Source: Archaeoglobaceae archaeon
GTDB taxonomy: Archaea; Halobacteriota; Archaeoglobi; Archaeoglobales; Archaeoglobaceae
Direction: 5' to 3'
Length of the DNA: 64,000 bases
Assembly (NCBI GenBank): GCA_038734275.1
Contig: JAVYOO010000001.1
Span: forward strand, 310,001-374,000
Within the stretch, counting starts at the first letter, position 1, and each line of letters opens with the position of its first letter. The notes below the pieces were generated by a model. It did no database searches. It was given only the letters and a program-made list of their open reading frames with translations, and was not told where the DNA came from. A program made the position numbers and the translations under genes. Below, piece by piece: positions 27,223-34,460 of this stretch.

Positions 27223-28743
27223 TTATTTTTTCTTCTCCACAAGTGAGATTACTACTGCAGTCAAAAAGCTTGCCAAGAATCCTGGAAACGCTGCATAGCT
27301 CGGAATTCCAAAAATCGGAATTGTCCTTCCATAAGTGGCAAAACAAACTATGGTTACGATGAATCCGACAAGCATGCTGAGCCTTGCGGCATTCTTAGTC
27401 ATTCGATCCCAATAGAGCCCGAGGACGATGGGGAAGAAGAAACAGTTTGCCATCAGTGCAAGGCCTGACCAGATGATCCAAGCGAGCATTTGTTGTGGTG
27501 TCAGCGCAATCAGAAGGGATGAAAAGCCGATAATCGCAACAAGGATTGCATTGAACAATCTCATTTTTCGTTCTCCAATCTCTTTACCCAGAGCATTTTT
27601 TACAATGTCATAGCTTATGCTATTCGTTGCTGTAAGTATAAGTCTGTCCGTGGTGGACATTACGCCCGCAAGTATAGTTGGCAAGAGCAAGAGGAAAAGC
27701 CACTCTGGGAGGAATTTTTGGGCCACGGCAGGATAAGCCATATCAGACCAAGCAACTTTGGTAACTCCAAGATTTAATTCGGGGATATCAAGCTGTCCTT
27801 GAGCCCATGCTACTCTCGCAGCCATCCCAGCGAGTGCTGTTAGGAGGATGATTGCAACTCCCAACACATACATTACCAGTGGGCTCCATCTTATATAGCT
27901 ACGATCTCTGAACGTCAGCATGTTGTTAACGATGTGCGGGGCAACCATCAAGCCAAAGGGCACTGTTATAAAGAACAGCGTTATGTTGTAAACCCAGCCT
28001 ACAAGTGGAACTTCGGCAGGTCCAAAAGGCTTCGATAGATACTCTGCAAACATGTAATTTGGTGCTACACCACGAGTTTCGTTCTGGAGTTGAGGCATGT
28101 TTGACAGTGCGATGTTTAGCTGTTCAAATCCTCCAACTCCTGCTATTATAAATGGAACTGTAAGGTAAACTCCAAACATCATGAGAAGGCTCTGCAAAAA
28201 AGTCGTCCATGCTGTCGAAAACATTCCCCCGCTCATAACGTAGGAGACCACTATTACAGCAGCGATGGTTGCACCAAGCCAGTAAGGAATCCCCAGAATT
28301 ATGTGGCTTGCAACACCAATGGCAGTATACTGCCCTATAAGGTAGATGTAGCATGTAAGGGCAGAAATTGTTCCTGCAAGAATTCTCATAACCTTTGGAT
28401 CGTTGTATCTAAACGAAAGGTAATCCTGAATTGTCAGAATTCCATTTGGTCTAATCTTGTAAAGTCTGCTTGCGATCAGGATTGTGCCAAAGGCAATAGC
28501 AAATGGGGGTCCAATTATGCGTTCCCACATGTTTGCCCAACCGGTTGTAAATCCAAGTCCAGCGACTCCGATTAGAGTCATTCCACTGAAAACACTCCCA
28601 ATCATTAGCAGAGAATAGGTCCAAAAACCAAGCTGACCACTCGCTGCGACGAAATCTGCAACAGTCTTGGTCCTTTTAGCTCCGTAGTAGCCAATTATCG
28701 CCACTGCTACAAGGTAGGCTACAAAGATGACCCAAGCGAGCAT
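27223..28743 (-). CDS. Sodium:solute symporter (SSS family)
   Basis: 506 residues, about 13 membrane helices. The family signature region is recognisable: YLVAVAIIGYYGAKRTKTVADFV at the start, VSYVMSGGMFSTAWTTFLQ in the middle and PTILAGVMSTTDRLILTATNSI later. Substrate cannot be told; SSS members carry sugars, amino acids, carboxylates or pantothenate with sodium. GGAGGTGA, the ribosome-binding site, lies in the end of a 31-codon ORF just upstream. Confidence 0.9.
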   Translation of the reverse strand: MLAWVIFVAYLVAVAIIGYYGAKRTKTVADFVAASGQLGFWTYSLLMIGSVFSGMTLIGVAGLGFTTGWANMWERIIGPPFAIAFGTILIASRLYKIRPNGILTIQDYLSFRYNDPKVMRILAGTISALTCYIYLIGQYTAIGVASHIILGIPYWLGATIAAVIVVSYVMSGGMFSTAWTTFLQSLLMMFGVYLTVPFIIAGVGGFEQLNIALSNMPQLQNETRGVAPNYMFAEYLSKPFGPAEVPLVGWVYNITLFFITVPFGLMVAPHIVNNMLTFRDRSYIRWSPLVMYVLGVAIILLTALAGMAARVAWAQGQLDIPELNLGVTKVAWSDMAYPAVAQKFLPEWLFLLLLPTILAGVMSTTDRLILTATNSISYDIVKNALGKEIGERKMRLFNAILVAIIGFSSLLIALTPQQMLAWIIWSGLALMANCFFFPIVLGLYWDRMTKNAARLSMLVGFIVTIVCFATYGRTIPIFGIPSYAAFPGFLASFLTAVVISLVEKKK

Positions 28744-28747
28744 TTAC

Positions 28748-28843
28748 TCACCTCCATTTCAGAGCCCAGATCAGCAAAACCAAGATCTGGGCGAGCATAG
28801 TTATAGCAAAGCATACAAATGTTTGAAATTCCATTCCGAGCAT
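28748..28843 (-). CDS. Tiny single-span membrane peptide (31 aa) upstream of the symporter
   Basis: ATG at 28841-28843 to TGA at 28748-28750. The translation MLGMEFQTFVCFAITMLAQ then ILVLLIWALKWR is one membrane helix with a basic end. The stop is 4 bp before the symporter ATG. This resembles the small conserved proteins that precede some SSS symporters, but at 31 residues chance cannot be excluded. Confidence 0.45.
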   Translation of the reverse strand: MLGMEFQTFVCFAITMLAQILVLLIWALKWR

Positions 28844-28959
28844 GGCAGTTTGACTCAATTATGCAATATTAAATTTTCGGTCTGCCTTTTTGAATTAATC
28901 ATTTGATAAAATTTAAGTAATTTTTAGATTTAAAATAAAATACCTCATAGAATAGAAGT

Positions 28960-29328
28960 CGAGAAACTTGATCAGATCAAGATCGAGGGAATTCTAAAAA
29001 CAAATCCTCAGGGAGTTGTGAGCTTTTTAGATAGAAGGATCTACTTTGCTTTTTGAAAGAGGGGAGAAAACATAGGTGTCTGGAAAAAAGCAGAAATGTT
29101 TGCTATATCGTGTTGAGTGGGGATTGTTCGTTGATAATAGAAGGCTTTTTGGAAAAAGTGGGAGATGAAGATGAAATTAGAAAAGTTATACCGATTTTCT
29201 GCAGGATGGAAGGGGTCCCTGAAAAGTTGTGCGAGGATTTCATAAAAATATCGCTCAGCCATCCAAAAATCGGGCTATATTTACTTAAGCCAAAAGAAAT
29301 CAGCGGTTGGTTGCTTAGAAGAAGGTAG
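28960..29328 (+). pseudogene. Broken PPOX/FMN-binding-like gene
   Basis: In one frame from about 28960: VEKLDQIKIEGILKTNPQ, then VVSFLDRRIYFAF and a TGA. Adding one base in the T run at about 29050 lets the frame continue as KEGRKHRCLEKSRNVCYIVL, GDCSLIIEGFLEKVGDEDEI, to a stop at 29326-29328. The order (strand, basic CLEKSRNV helix, LIIEGFLEKV strand) resembles pyridoxamine-phosphate-oxidase-like flavin-binding proteins. There is no start codon in frame at the 5' side, so the N-terminus is lost too. Confidence 0.5.
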
Positions 29329-29347
29329 CTAAAAAATTTTAAAAAAG

Positions 29348-30256
29348 TTAGCTTCCGCAGATTTTTCGTAGTTCAGCTGGGGGCTTGTAAGCTTCAGGCT
29401 TCATCATGCTGACTACTTCTTCTGAGTAACCGGCTTGTTTTATTCTCTCTGGAGAACTTATGAACACTGCCTGGCCGTTGCACTGAATTTGAGCAGGGAA
29501 TGGCATTGGAAGGCCCGTATATGAATGTAACCTCGGATCCTTGTATCCGAAATAGACTGCAGAAGGTGGATATAATGTGTGATTCTTGAATTCGATATCC
29601 TCCATTGCTTTTATTACTGAATCTATATTCTTTGGATCTCCAACTTTTTCCATTGCCTCTTTTATGCGATACATCTCTGAGTAGAAGACGTGAGAGGAAA
29701 TGTCAACAGATAAACCTAATGATCTGGCTTTTTCGATGAAAGGTCGCGTTAGTGGGCTAACTGGCGGGATATTGGGAGCATCGTATGCTCCACTAGTTAT
29801 CACACCCAATGCTGCTCCACCGGTTAGATTCCAGAAGACGCTCCAGTGATTCGGACCTCCCCATAGAACGATTGGAATGTCCCTTGCACTGGATGTCGCC
29901 CACTGCTTAACGAGTGTTACTGTGTCAGTATACCAGCTTGAACGCACGAAAATATATTGAGCACCTTTCGATTTGGCCATTTCAAGCATTGGTAGGAAGT
30001 TCTTCTCACCGACAGCTATGTTAACAATGTATACAACTTCCAGTTCGAGTTCATCCCTTATCCAGTCTTTCATAGCTTTTGTTTCAGTAGATCCGAAGGG
30101 TGTTACATATTTGCACCCCTCCCTACTGCAAAGGGTCCAGGCAGCATCTTCAAGGAATAAGGCCACCTTCTTGACACCCATATACAGCTTTGCATCTTCG
30201 AAGAACGGCTTTGTCCAACCGTAGTGATGTTCTGGACTGAAGCGATAAAGAAGCAC
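29348..30256 (-). pseudogene. 5'-truncated ABC substrate-binding protein (branched-chain amino acid type)
   Basis: 302 codons matching the later two thirds of a Peripla_BP_6/LivJ-like binding protein: VKKVALFLEDAAW, KSKGAQYIFVRSSW, IVLWGGPNHWS and a C-terminal DSVIKAMEDIEFKN region. The signal peptide and roughly the first 100-130 residues are missing, and no membrane or ATPase subunit is adjacent. Beyond 30256 the sequence switches to unrelated small genes, so the 5' part was probably deleted or replaced. Confidence 0.65.
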
Positions 30257-30282
30257 ATAGATTGGCTCAGAGGTGAGGATAG

Positions 30283-30453
30283 ATGAACATCAATGACATA
30301 ATAGCAGAGAAAAGAAAGAACGTTGAAGACATCGAAACAAAAATTGCTCAACTCAATAGAAAATTAAGCTTCTCCACCTTGAGCGAAGAAAAGAAGAAAA
30401 TCATGGAAGAGATAACAAAGCTGGAAAAGCAGAAGAGAGAAAGTGAATATTAG
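30283..30453 (+). CDS. Coiled-coil peptide (56 aa) ended by an in-frame amber codon
   Basis: ATG at 30283 preceded by GAGGTGAGG, a good ribosome-binding site. The peptide (MNINDIIAEKRKNVEDIETK, LNRKLSFSTLSEEKKKI, MEEITKLEKQKRESEY) is a strongly charged coiled coil. After TAG at 30451-30453 the same frame stays open with more coiled coil, so this may be the first half of a longer gene. Confidence 0.5.
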   Translation: MNINDIIAEKRKNVEDIETKIAQLNRKLSFSTLSEEKKKIMEEITKLEKQKRESEY

Positions 30454-30771
30454 CTTCAGAAATTACAAGACGAACGTTTAAATGAGCTTGCTGAGCAATT
30501 GAGGAAGAGAAGAGAACAAGAAAAACAAGAAGAACGCTTAAGCACTATATTGCCTCTAGTTGAGGAATTTACACTCAAAGTTTGCTTCAAATGCACTAAA
30601 AAACAAATTGTGAGGCCTTTCTCACGAAAAACAGATAGAAGATGCTTCCATGCATACTTTCAGAGCTACTTAATCACTAATTTTTTAAGAGAGAGTTATG
30701 CAGATCGAGAAAAGAGCAGTAGGATTGAACACCTTCTTTTCGGTTTGCGAGAGATGCAAATTCAAGACTGA
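30454..30771 (+). pseudogene. Continuation of the coiled-coil gene after the amber codon
   Basis: The same frame continues as LQKLQDERLNELAEQLRKR, REQEKQEERLSTILPLVEEF, then CFKCTKKQIVRPFSRKTDRR and ends at 30771. The heptad-like charge pattern runs unbroken across the stop. An independent start could be the TTG at 30499, but it has no Shine-Dalgarno match. The last 74 bp overlap the next gene in another frame. Confidence 0.35.
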
Positions 30772-30883
30772 TAACTGCACAAAAAACATCGATCTATGCA
30801 TACTCTCAGAGACCTGCTTCTATCTCAGAAAAATTGCCATTCTGTTAGAGCACATTCAAAAAAAGCTTGATGACTCGCTGTAA
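30698..30883 (+). CDS. Cysteine-rich small protein (61 aa)
   Basis: ATG at 30698. Five cysteines lie in one stretch (VCERCKFKTDNC, IDLCILSETCFYL), consistent with a small metal-binding domain. A helix LRKIAILLEHIQKKLDD follows. Its 3' end overlaps the next gene by 14 bp, so it is probably part of a small-gene operon. Family not recognised. Confidence 0.45.
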   Translation: MQIEKRAVGLNTFFSVCERCKFKTDNCTKNIDLCILSETCFYLRKIAILLEHIQKKLDDSL

Positions 30884-31313
30884 GATTTGCAGAAGCCCTT
30901 ACAGGGAGCAAATTGATCAAATGCTTGTGGATAATCGAGCATACAACGAGATAATCGCTTCCTTCCCAGAACTTTGCCTAAACAAAGTCAATCTTTCAAA
31001 TCACAAGAGGCACATTTATCCGAGCATGATTGAAGAGGCTCGAAGGAAATACGATTCGCATGTTAATGAACTTGCATCTAAAGTCTTAGATGAGATCACC
31101 GCTCTGGATAGCGTTATAGCCAAGGCTTATTCGATTTTTTCAACTTTCGACTTTGAAACAAAGCCAAGAGTTGTGGAGGTATGGACAAACGCTCTCCTGC
31201 GTGCTATAAAGCTTAAAAACGAGATTTTAGCGCTGAAAAGTCCACAGAATGAATTTGAAAAAATTCTTGAAAATCTGTGGAAGGAGGATGGAAATGAAGA
31301 GGGAAGAATTTAG
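30870..31313 (+). CDS. Zinc-finger protein (147 aa), possibly viral or plasmid
   Basis: MTRCKICRSPYREQIDQML begins with CxxC, and NLSNHKRHIYP supplies two histidines about 40 residues later, giving a CCHH-like finger. A long helical region follows to the C-terminus. Small proteins with this finger plus a helix-turn-helix-like spacing occur in archaeal viruses and plasmids, sometimes as small-terminase-like proteins; that parallel is my inference. It overlaps genes on both sides. Confidence 0.5.
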   Translation: MTRCKICRSPYREQIDQMLVDNRAYNEIIASFPELCLNKVNLSNHKRHIYPSMIEEARRKYDSHVNELASKVLDEITALDSVIAKAYSIFSTFDFETKPRVVEVWTNALLRAIKLKNEILALKSPQNEFEKILENLWKEDGNEEGRI

Positions 31314-31530
31314 AAAATTGAAGAGAGTTTTAAAAGTTGAGAACGCTAAAGACGTTCAAAGAATTTTGAACACGCTTTCAGCTCTCGTGATTACTGAAGC
31401 AATAGATCGAGAAATTGCAGAGACTTTGTTGAAAATTCTCGAGTTACAGGTCAGAATTCTTGAAATTATAGAACTCGAAGATGTTGAGAAGCTCGAAGAT
31501 GCAAAGAAGGATTTCAACCCTCATACTTAG
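31294..31530 (+). CDS. Helical small protein (78 aa)
   Basis: ATG at 31294 follows AAGGAGG by seven bases, a good ribosome-binding site inside the preceding gene. The product (MKREEFRKLKRVLKVENAK, then LSALVITEAIDREIAETLLK, LEIIELEDVEKLEDAKKD) is all helix with no cysteine. Family not recognised. It overlaps the zinc-finger gene by 20 bp. Confidence 0.5.
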   Translation: MKREEFRKLKRVLKVENAKDVQRILNTLSALVITEAIDREIAETLLKILELQVRILEIIELEDVEKLEDAKKDFNPHT

Positions 31531-31571
31531 ATACCAGAAAAAATCTTATTTTTGAAGGTGAACTTTCTCAC

Positions 31572-31826
31572 ATGTCATTACCAGTAAGGGTGAAGATAAA
31601 GTGTCCAGGATGTGGAGAGTGGTTTGAAACTGGCTACTGGGCTTCTATAAACCTAATGGTTGAACCTCTAAGCGAAGAAGACGTTGAAGAGAGAGTAACA
31701 CATCAATGCCCTCACTGTGGAAAAAAGATCTTTCTACCACCCGATCTCTTGGTGACATCCGAGAAGTGGTTGATTTTTGAAGCGGATCGGGAGCAGGAAA
31801 AGATCGAGATCGAATTTCTCGATTGA
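31572..31826 (+). CDS. Zinc-ribbon small protein (84 aa)
   Basis: Two CxxC pairs (IKCPGCGEWFETGYW and HQCPHCGKKIFLPPD) about 35 residues apart form a probable zinc ribbon. An acidic C-terminus follows. It is the last gene of the small-gene run from 30283 to 31826. Possible roles are nucleic-acid binding or transcriptional regulation of an integrated element. Confidence 0.5.
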   Translation: MSLPVRVKIKCPGCGEWFETGYWASINLMVEPLSEEDVEERVTHQCPHCGKKIFLPPDLLVTSEKWLIFEADREQEKIEIEFLD

Positions 31827-31941
31827 TTTCTTTTTTAGTTTACTCTAATCAAATCTTTTTTGGTTTATTTCCACAGTATTTTTCGATTTTTGTAATAAAA
31901 GCATAAATAATGTTGTGCGGTAGTTTGCTATAGATAGTATT

Positions 31942-31955
31942 AGTTTATATAAATA
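31942..31955 (+). promoter_or_regulatory. TATA box for the RHH gene at 31972
   Basis: AGTTTATATAAATA is a near-ideal archaeal TATA element about 25 nt upstream of GGTGATAAA, the likely ribosome-binding site of the next gene. Confidence 0.5.
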
Positions 31956-31971
31956 CAAGAATGGTGATAAA

Positions 31972-32262
31972 ATGAAGAAGAGAACTTCAGTCTATATCGA
32001 TGAGGCTTTGCTGGATTTTGCAAAGAAAGAAGGTATTAACTTGCCAAACTTACTCGAAGAAGCGATTAAATCTTGTAGAAACGGTAAAAAACTGGCAGAG
32101 CGGGTGACTCGTAATCATCAGGTTGCAGGTTCAAACCCTGCCCATGGCTTGTCTATTTTTGAAATTAGGATAAAAGCTGGCTGTATTTGGTCTTTTATGG
32201 CTTTAATGGACTTTTCTACAAAAGAAGAGATATTTGAGACGTTTTGTTTTAGCCAGTCGTAA
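31972..32262 (+). CDS. RHH-domain protein whose frame runs into a tRNA fragment
   Basis: The first 40 residues (MKKRTSVYIDEALLDFAKKE, NLPNLLEEAIKS) form a good ribbon-helix-helix domain. From residue 41 (RVTRNHQVAGSNPAHG) the frame is merely the sense reading of the tRNA-Thr 3' fragment at 32091-32149. The remaining tail has no protein character. The original gene was probably cut by recombination at this site. Confidence 0.5.
   Translation: MKKRTSVYIDEALLDFAKKEGINLPNLLEEAIKSCRNGKKLAERVTRNHQVAGSNPAHGLSIFEIRIKAGCIWSFMALMDFSTKEEIFETFCFSQS
32091..32149 (+). repeat. 3' fragment of a tRNA-Thr(CGT) gene: probable attachment-site scar
   Basis: The stretch reads as the 3' three quarters of a tRNA: end of the D-arm (ACTGGCAGAGC), anticodon stem GGTGA/TCATC with loop CTCGTAA (anticodon CGT), T-arm GCAGG TTCAAAC CCTGC, acceptor 3' strand CCATGGC and T. 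The 5' acceptor strand and the first half of the D-arm are missing; an RHH gene is there instead. Such fragments are left at the far end of elements integrated into tRNA genes. Confidence 0.75.
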
Positions 32263-32385
32263 AGCTCCTTATCTATGGTCAGATGCAATCGAGGTCGTAA
32301 GCGGTTCGTTTGGCTTTCTGAGCCTTCTGAAGACTTTTTCTTGTGTCCGGATATGGAAAATGTTGCAGAAAAGAGACAATACGGA
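32118..32385 (-). pseudogene. N-terminal fragment of an SSV-type integrase (probable)
   Basis: The minus strand is open from about 32385 to a TGA at 32118-32120 without a clear ATG. It reads ISGHKKKSSEGSESQTNRLR, PRLHLTIDKELYDWLKQN, VSNISSFVEKSIKAIKDQ, then KIDKPWAGFEPAT, where the last part is antisense to the tRNA-Thr fragment. An RHH-like DNA-binding domain followed by a frame through a tRNA 3' end is the arrangement in archaeal SSV-type integrases with internal attP. No catalytic domain is present. Confidence 0.5.
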
Positions 32386-32512
32386 AGAAAAGAAGTGGAA
32401 ATTCGGGGGAAAATATGTTGTGGTGAATCTTTCTTTTCTGAAATTGGTCTAAAATAAGTTGTCCTTATAGTAAATGGCCGATGTAGACGGATCCAACTTT
32501 AAAATAGGAAAA

Positions 32513-32521
32513 ACTTATATA
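32513..32521 (+). promoter_or_regulatory. TATA box for the spoVG-like gene
   Basis: ACTTATATA, preceded by GGAAAA (BRE-like), lies about 50 nt upstream of the TTG start, leaving a short leader that contains AAGGAGGG. Confidence 0.55.
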
Positions 32522-32564
32522 CTGCCCTACTAATGGAAAAGAAAACTTAAAAGGAGGGTTTGAA

Positions 32565-32822
32565 TTGGCGGAAATTACAGAAGTTAGAATATACAAGTCG
32601 AAGGGAGACGGAAACGTAAAGGCGTATGCCTCTGTAAGCTTGGACAATGAATTCGTTGTGAAGGGTTTGAAAGTTATAGAGGGTGAAAAGGGGCTTTGGG
32701 TTAGCATGCCCAGCAAAAAAGGAAAAGATGGGAGCTATCAGGATCTGTTCCATCCGGTAAGTAAGGAAGCCAGAGATAAGATTGTTGATGCTGTGCTAAA
32801 AGCCTACCATAATCAGGAGTAA
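32565..32822 (+). CDS. SpoVG family protein
   Basis: 85 residues from a TTG at 32565 placed six bases after AAGGAGGGT. The sequence AEITEVRIYKSKGDGNVKAY, ASVSLDNEFVVKGLKVI, KGLWVSMPSKKGKDG and LFHPVSKEARDKIVDAVL follows bacterial SpoVG end to end. SpoVG proteins bind DNA or RNA and regulate gene expression in bacteria. In this archaeon it has its own strong promoter and sits at the right end of the accessory island, so acquisition by transfer is possible. Confidence 0.8.
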   Translation: MAEITEVRIYKSKGDGNVKAYASVSLDNEFVVKGLKVIEGEKGLWVSMPSKKGKDGSYQDLFHPVSKEARDKIVDAVLKAYHNQE

Positions 32823-32953
32823 ACATCGAATTTAGATTTTTGAGAAAATTTTTTATCGTTTTATTTTAATCTAATGGGGTTATTTAGGAAATTCGTAGAA
32901 TAACAATTCGGAAAACAAGTTGTGCTTAAACTAAAAAATTAAAAAATTAAAAA

Positions 32954-33304
32954 TCAAATCGGGACGAACTTTGTTCCGTAGTAGATTATCCCTGCTTCCC
33001 CCTCTTCGCCGTATCTCCTGAATGCCTTTTTGACTTTCATTCCAATCTCAACTTTGTCCGCACAGACTTCTGCAAGGGTCTTTGCACCATTGTTTAATCC
33101 AATCATCGCAATGATCCTACTATTAACAACTGTGTAGCTCAAAATAATTCCCTCATCTGGAAACTTCTCGTCCCTTAGCTTACTTCTTCTTCTGCATCTC
33201 GGACAAATTTCCCTCTTGGGATAATAGTAGCTTCCACAGTTTTCGCAATAGCTACCAACAACATCGTAGCGATATTTGATTTTCCGCCAAAATCTCGGAA
33301 CCAT
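32954..33304 (-). CDS. DUF35 OB-fold/zinc-ribbon protein of the thiolase-HMGCS complex
   Basis: 116 residues. The rubredoxin-like zinc ribbon has two CxxC pairs (SYCENCGSYYYPKREICPRC). The rest is an OB-fold (GIILSYTVVNSRI). In methanogenic archaea this protein bridges acetyl-CoA thiolase and HMG-CoA synthase so that acetoacetyl-CoA passes directly between them. It is the last gene of the four-gene operon 32954-36162. Confidence 0.9.
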   Translation of the reverse strand: MVPRFWRKIKYRYDVVGSYCENCGSYYYPKREICPRCRRRSKLRDEKFPDEGIILSYTVVNSRIIAMIGLNNGAKTLAEVCADKVEIGMKVKKAFRRYGEEGEAGIIYYGTKFVPI

Positions 33305-33308
33305 AAGA

Positions 33309-34460
33309 TCACCTCGAAAGGATCGTAACTACTGCAGTCGCGCCCGTGCCACCAACATTCAAAGCGAGAGCTTTTTCAGCATCAACCTGTCTTTTTCCAG
33401 CTTCTCCACGCAACTGCAAAACCAATTCTACAATTTGTCTTATTCCAGTTGCCCCTACAGCGTGTCCACAGGCTTTAAGACCTCCTGAAGGATTTACTGG
33501 AATCTTTCCGCCAATCTCCACCTCACCTTCCCTTATAAGCTTCGCTCCCTCCCCCTTTTTTGCAAATCCAAGATCCTCATAAGCCAATAGCTCTGCAATC
33601 GTGAAAGAATCATGCACTTCTGCAACGTCTATTTGCTCTGGCCCTATTTTAGCAATTCTATAAGCATCTCTTGAAGCTTTTGAAACGGCTCTCATTGTCA
33701 AAAGATCCTTGCGACACTGCAAAGCCAAGTAATCACTCGCTTGAGTGCATGCCTCCACGAATACTGGGGTGTCACAGAGTTTTCTTGCTATATTCTCATT
33801 AGCCAAGATCACCGCTGAAGCTCCATCGCTCAATGGAGCGCAATCTAAAACCTTCAGGGGTTCTGCAACGAATTCGGAAGATAGGACATCTTCAACCTTG
33901 ATCTCCTTTCTGAATTGAGCCTTCGGGTTGTGCACAGCGTTTTTATGATTTTTAACCGCGATTCTTGCCAAGTCCTCCTCAGTTGTGCCAAATTTATGCA
34001 TATGGAGCCTTGCAATGATTGCATAAAGCGCTGGAAGATTTGCACCAACAAATCTCTCCCATTCCTGATCGATAGAAGTAGAAAGAACACCCATAGGATC
34101 AACGGAGTCCGTGACCTTCTCCACTCCTGCGGCAATCACAACATCGTGCATTCCTGAGGCAACAGCCATGAAAGCTTGCCTAAATGCAGAGCCACCGCTT
34201 GCATCTGCATTTTCTACCCTAACAGCTGGGATTCCAAATTCAGCCAAGCCAGCGTGATCTGCAATTAAAGCGGCGATGTGTTCTTGATCTATGAATTTCC
34301 CTCCGCTCATATTTCCGACATAGATTGCTCCAATTTCTTTGCCTTCGATCCCACAATCGTTCAAAGCCTCAATTCCCGCTTCGAGGAATATGCTTCTAAA
34401 GCTTTTGTCCCATAGCTCACCGAATTCGGTGCATCCGACTCCAACAACCGCGACTTTCAT
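33309..34460 (-). CDS. Acetyl-CoA acetyltransferase-like thiolase (archaeal), nucleophile position is Asp
   Basis: 383 residues with the thiolase fold: [35 protein letters not shown], the histidine motif [17 protein letters not shown] and a C-terminal [15 protein letters not shown]. The usual nucleophilic cysteine in xCASG is replaced by aspartate (codon GAT, clear on the minus strand). The gene overlaps HMG-CoA synthase by 4 bp and precedes DUF35, so it should supply acetoacetyl-CoA for mevalonate synthesis. Either the condensation uses other residues or another thiolase provides the chemistry. Confidence 0.88.
   Translation of the reverse strand: MKVAVVGVGCTEFGELWDKSFRSIFLEAGIEALNDCGIEGKEIGAIYVGNMSGGKFIDQEHIAALIADHAGLAEFGIPAVRVENADASGGSAFRQAFMAVASGMHDVVIAAGVEKVTDSVDPMGVLSTSIDQEWERFVGANLPALYAIIARLHMHKFGTTEEDLARIAVKNHKNAVHNPKAQFRKEIKVEDVLSSEFVAEPLKVLDCAPLSDGASAVILANENIARKLCDTPVFVEACTQASDYLALQCRKDLLTMRAVSKASRDAYRIAKIGPEQIDVAEVHDSFTIAELLAYEDLGFAKKGEGAKLIREGEVEIGGKIPVNPSGGLKACGHAVGATGIRQIVELVLQLRGEAGKRQVDAEKALALNVGGTGATAVVTILSR

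Noticed and set aside
30451-30453. Pyrrolysine codon
   Set aside because: No PYLIS-like structure or pyl gene is seen here, and the setting is a decaying element; nonsense mutation is simpler.
32265-32457. Plus-strand ORFs of 60-72 codons between the tRNA fragment and spoVG
   Set aside because: They are opposite the RHH-like integrase remnant and show no protein pattern or good start.
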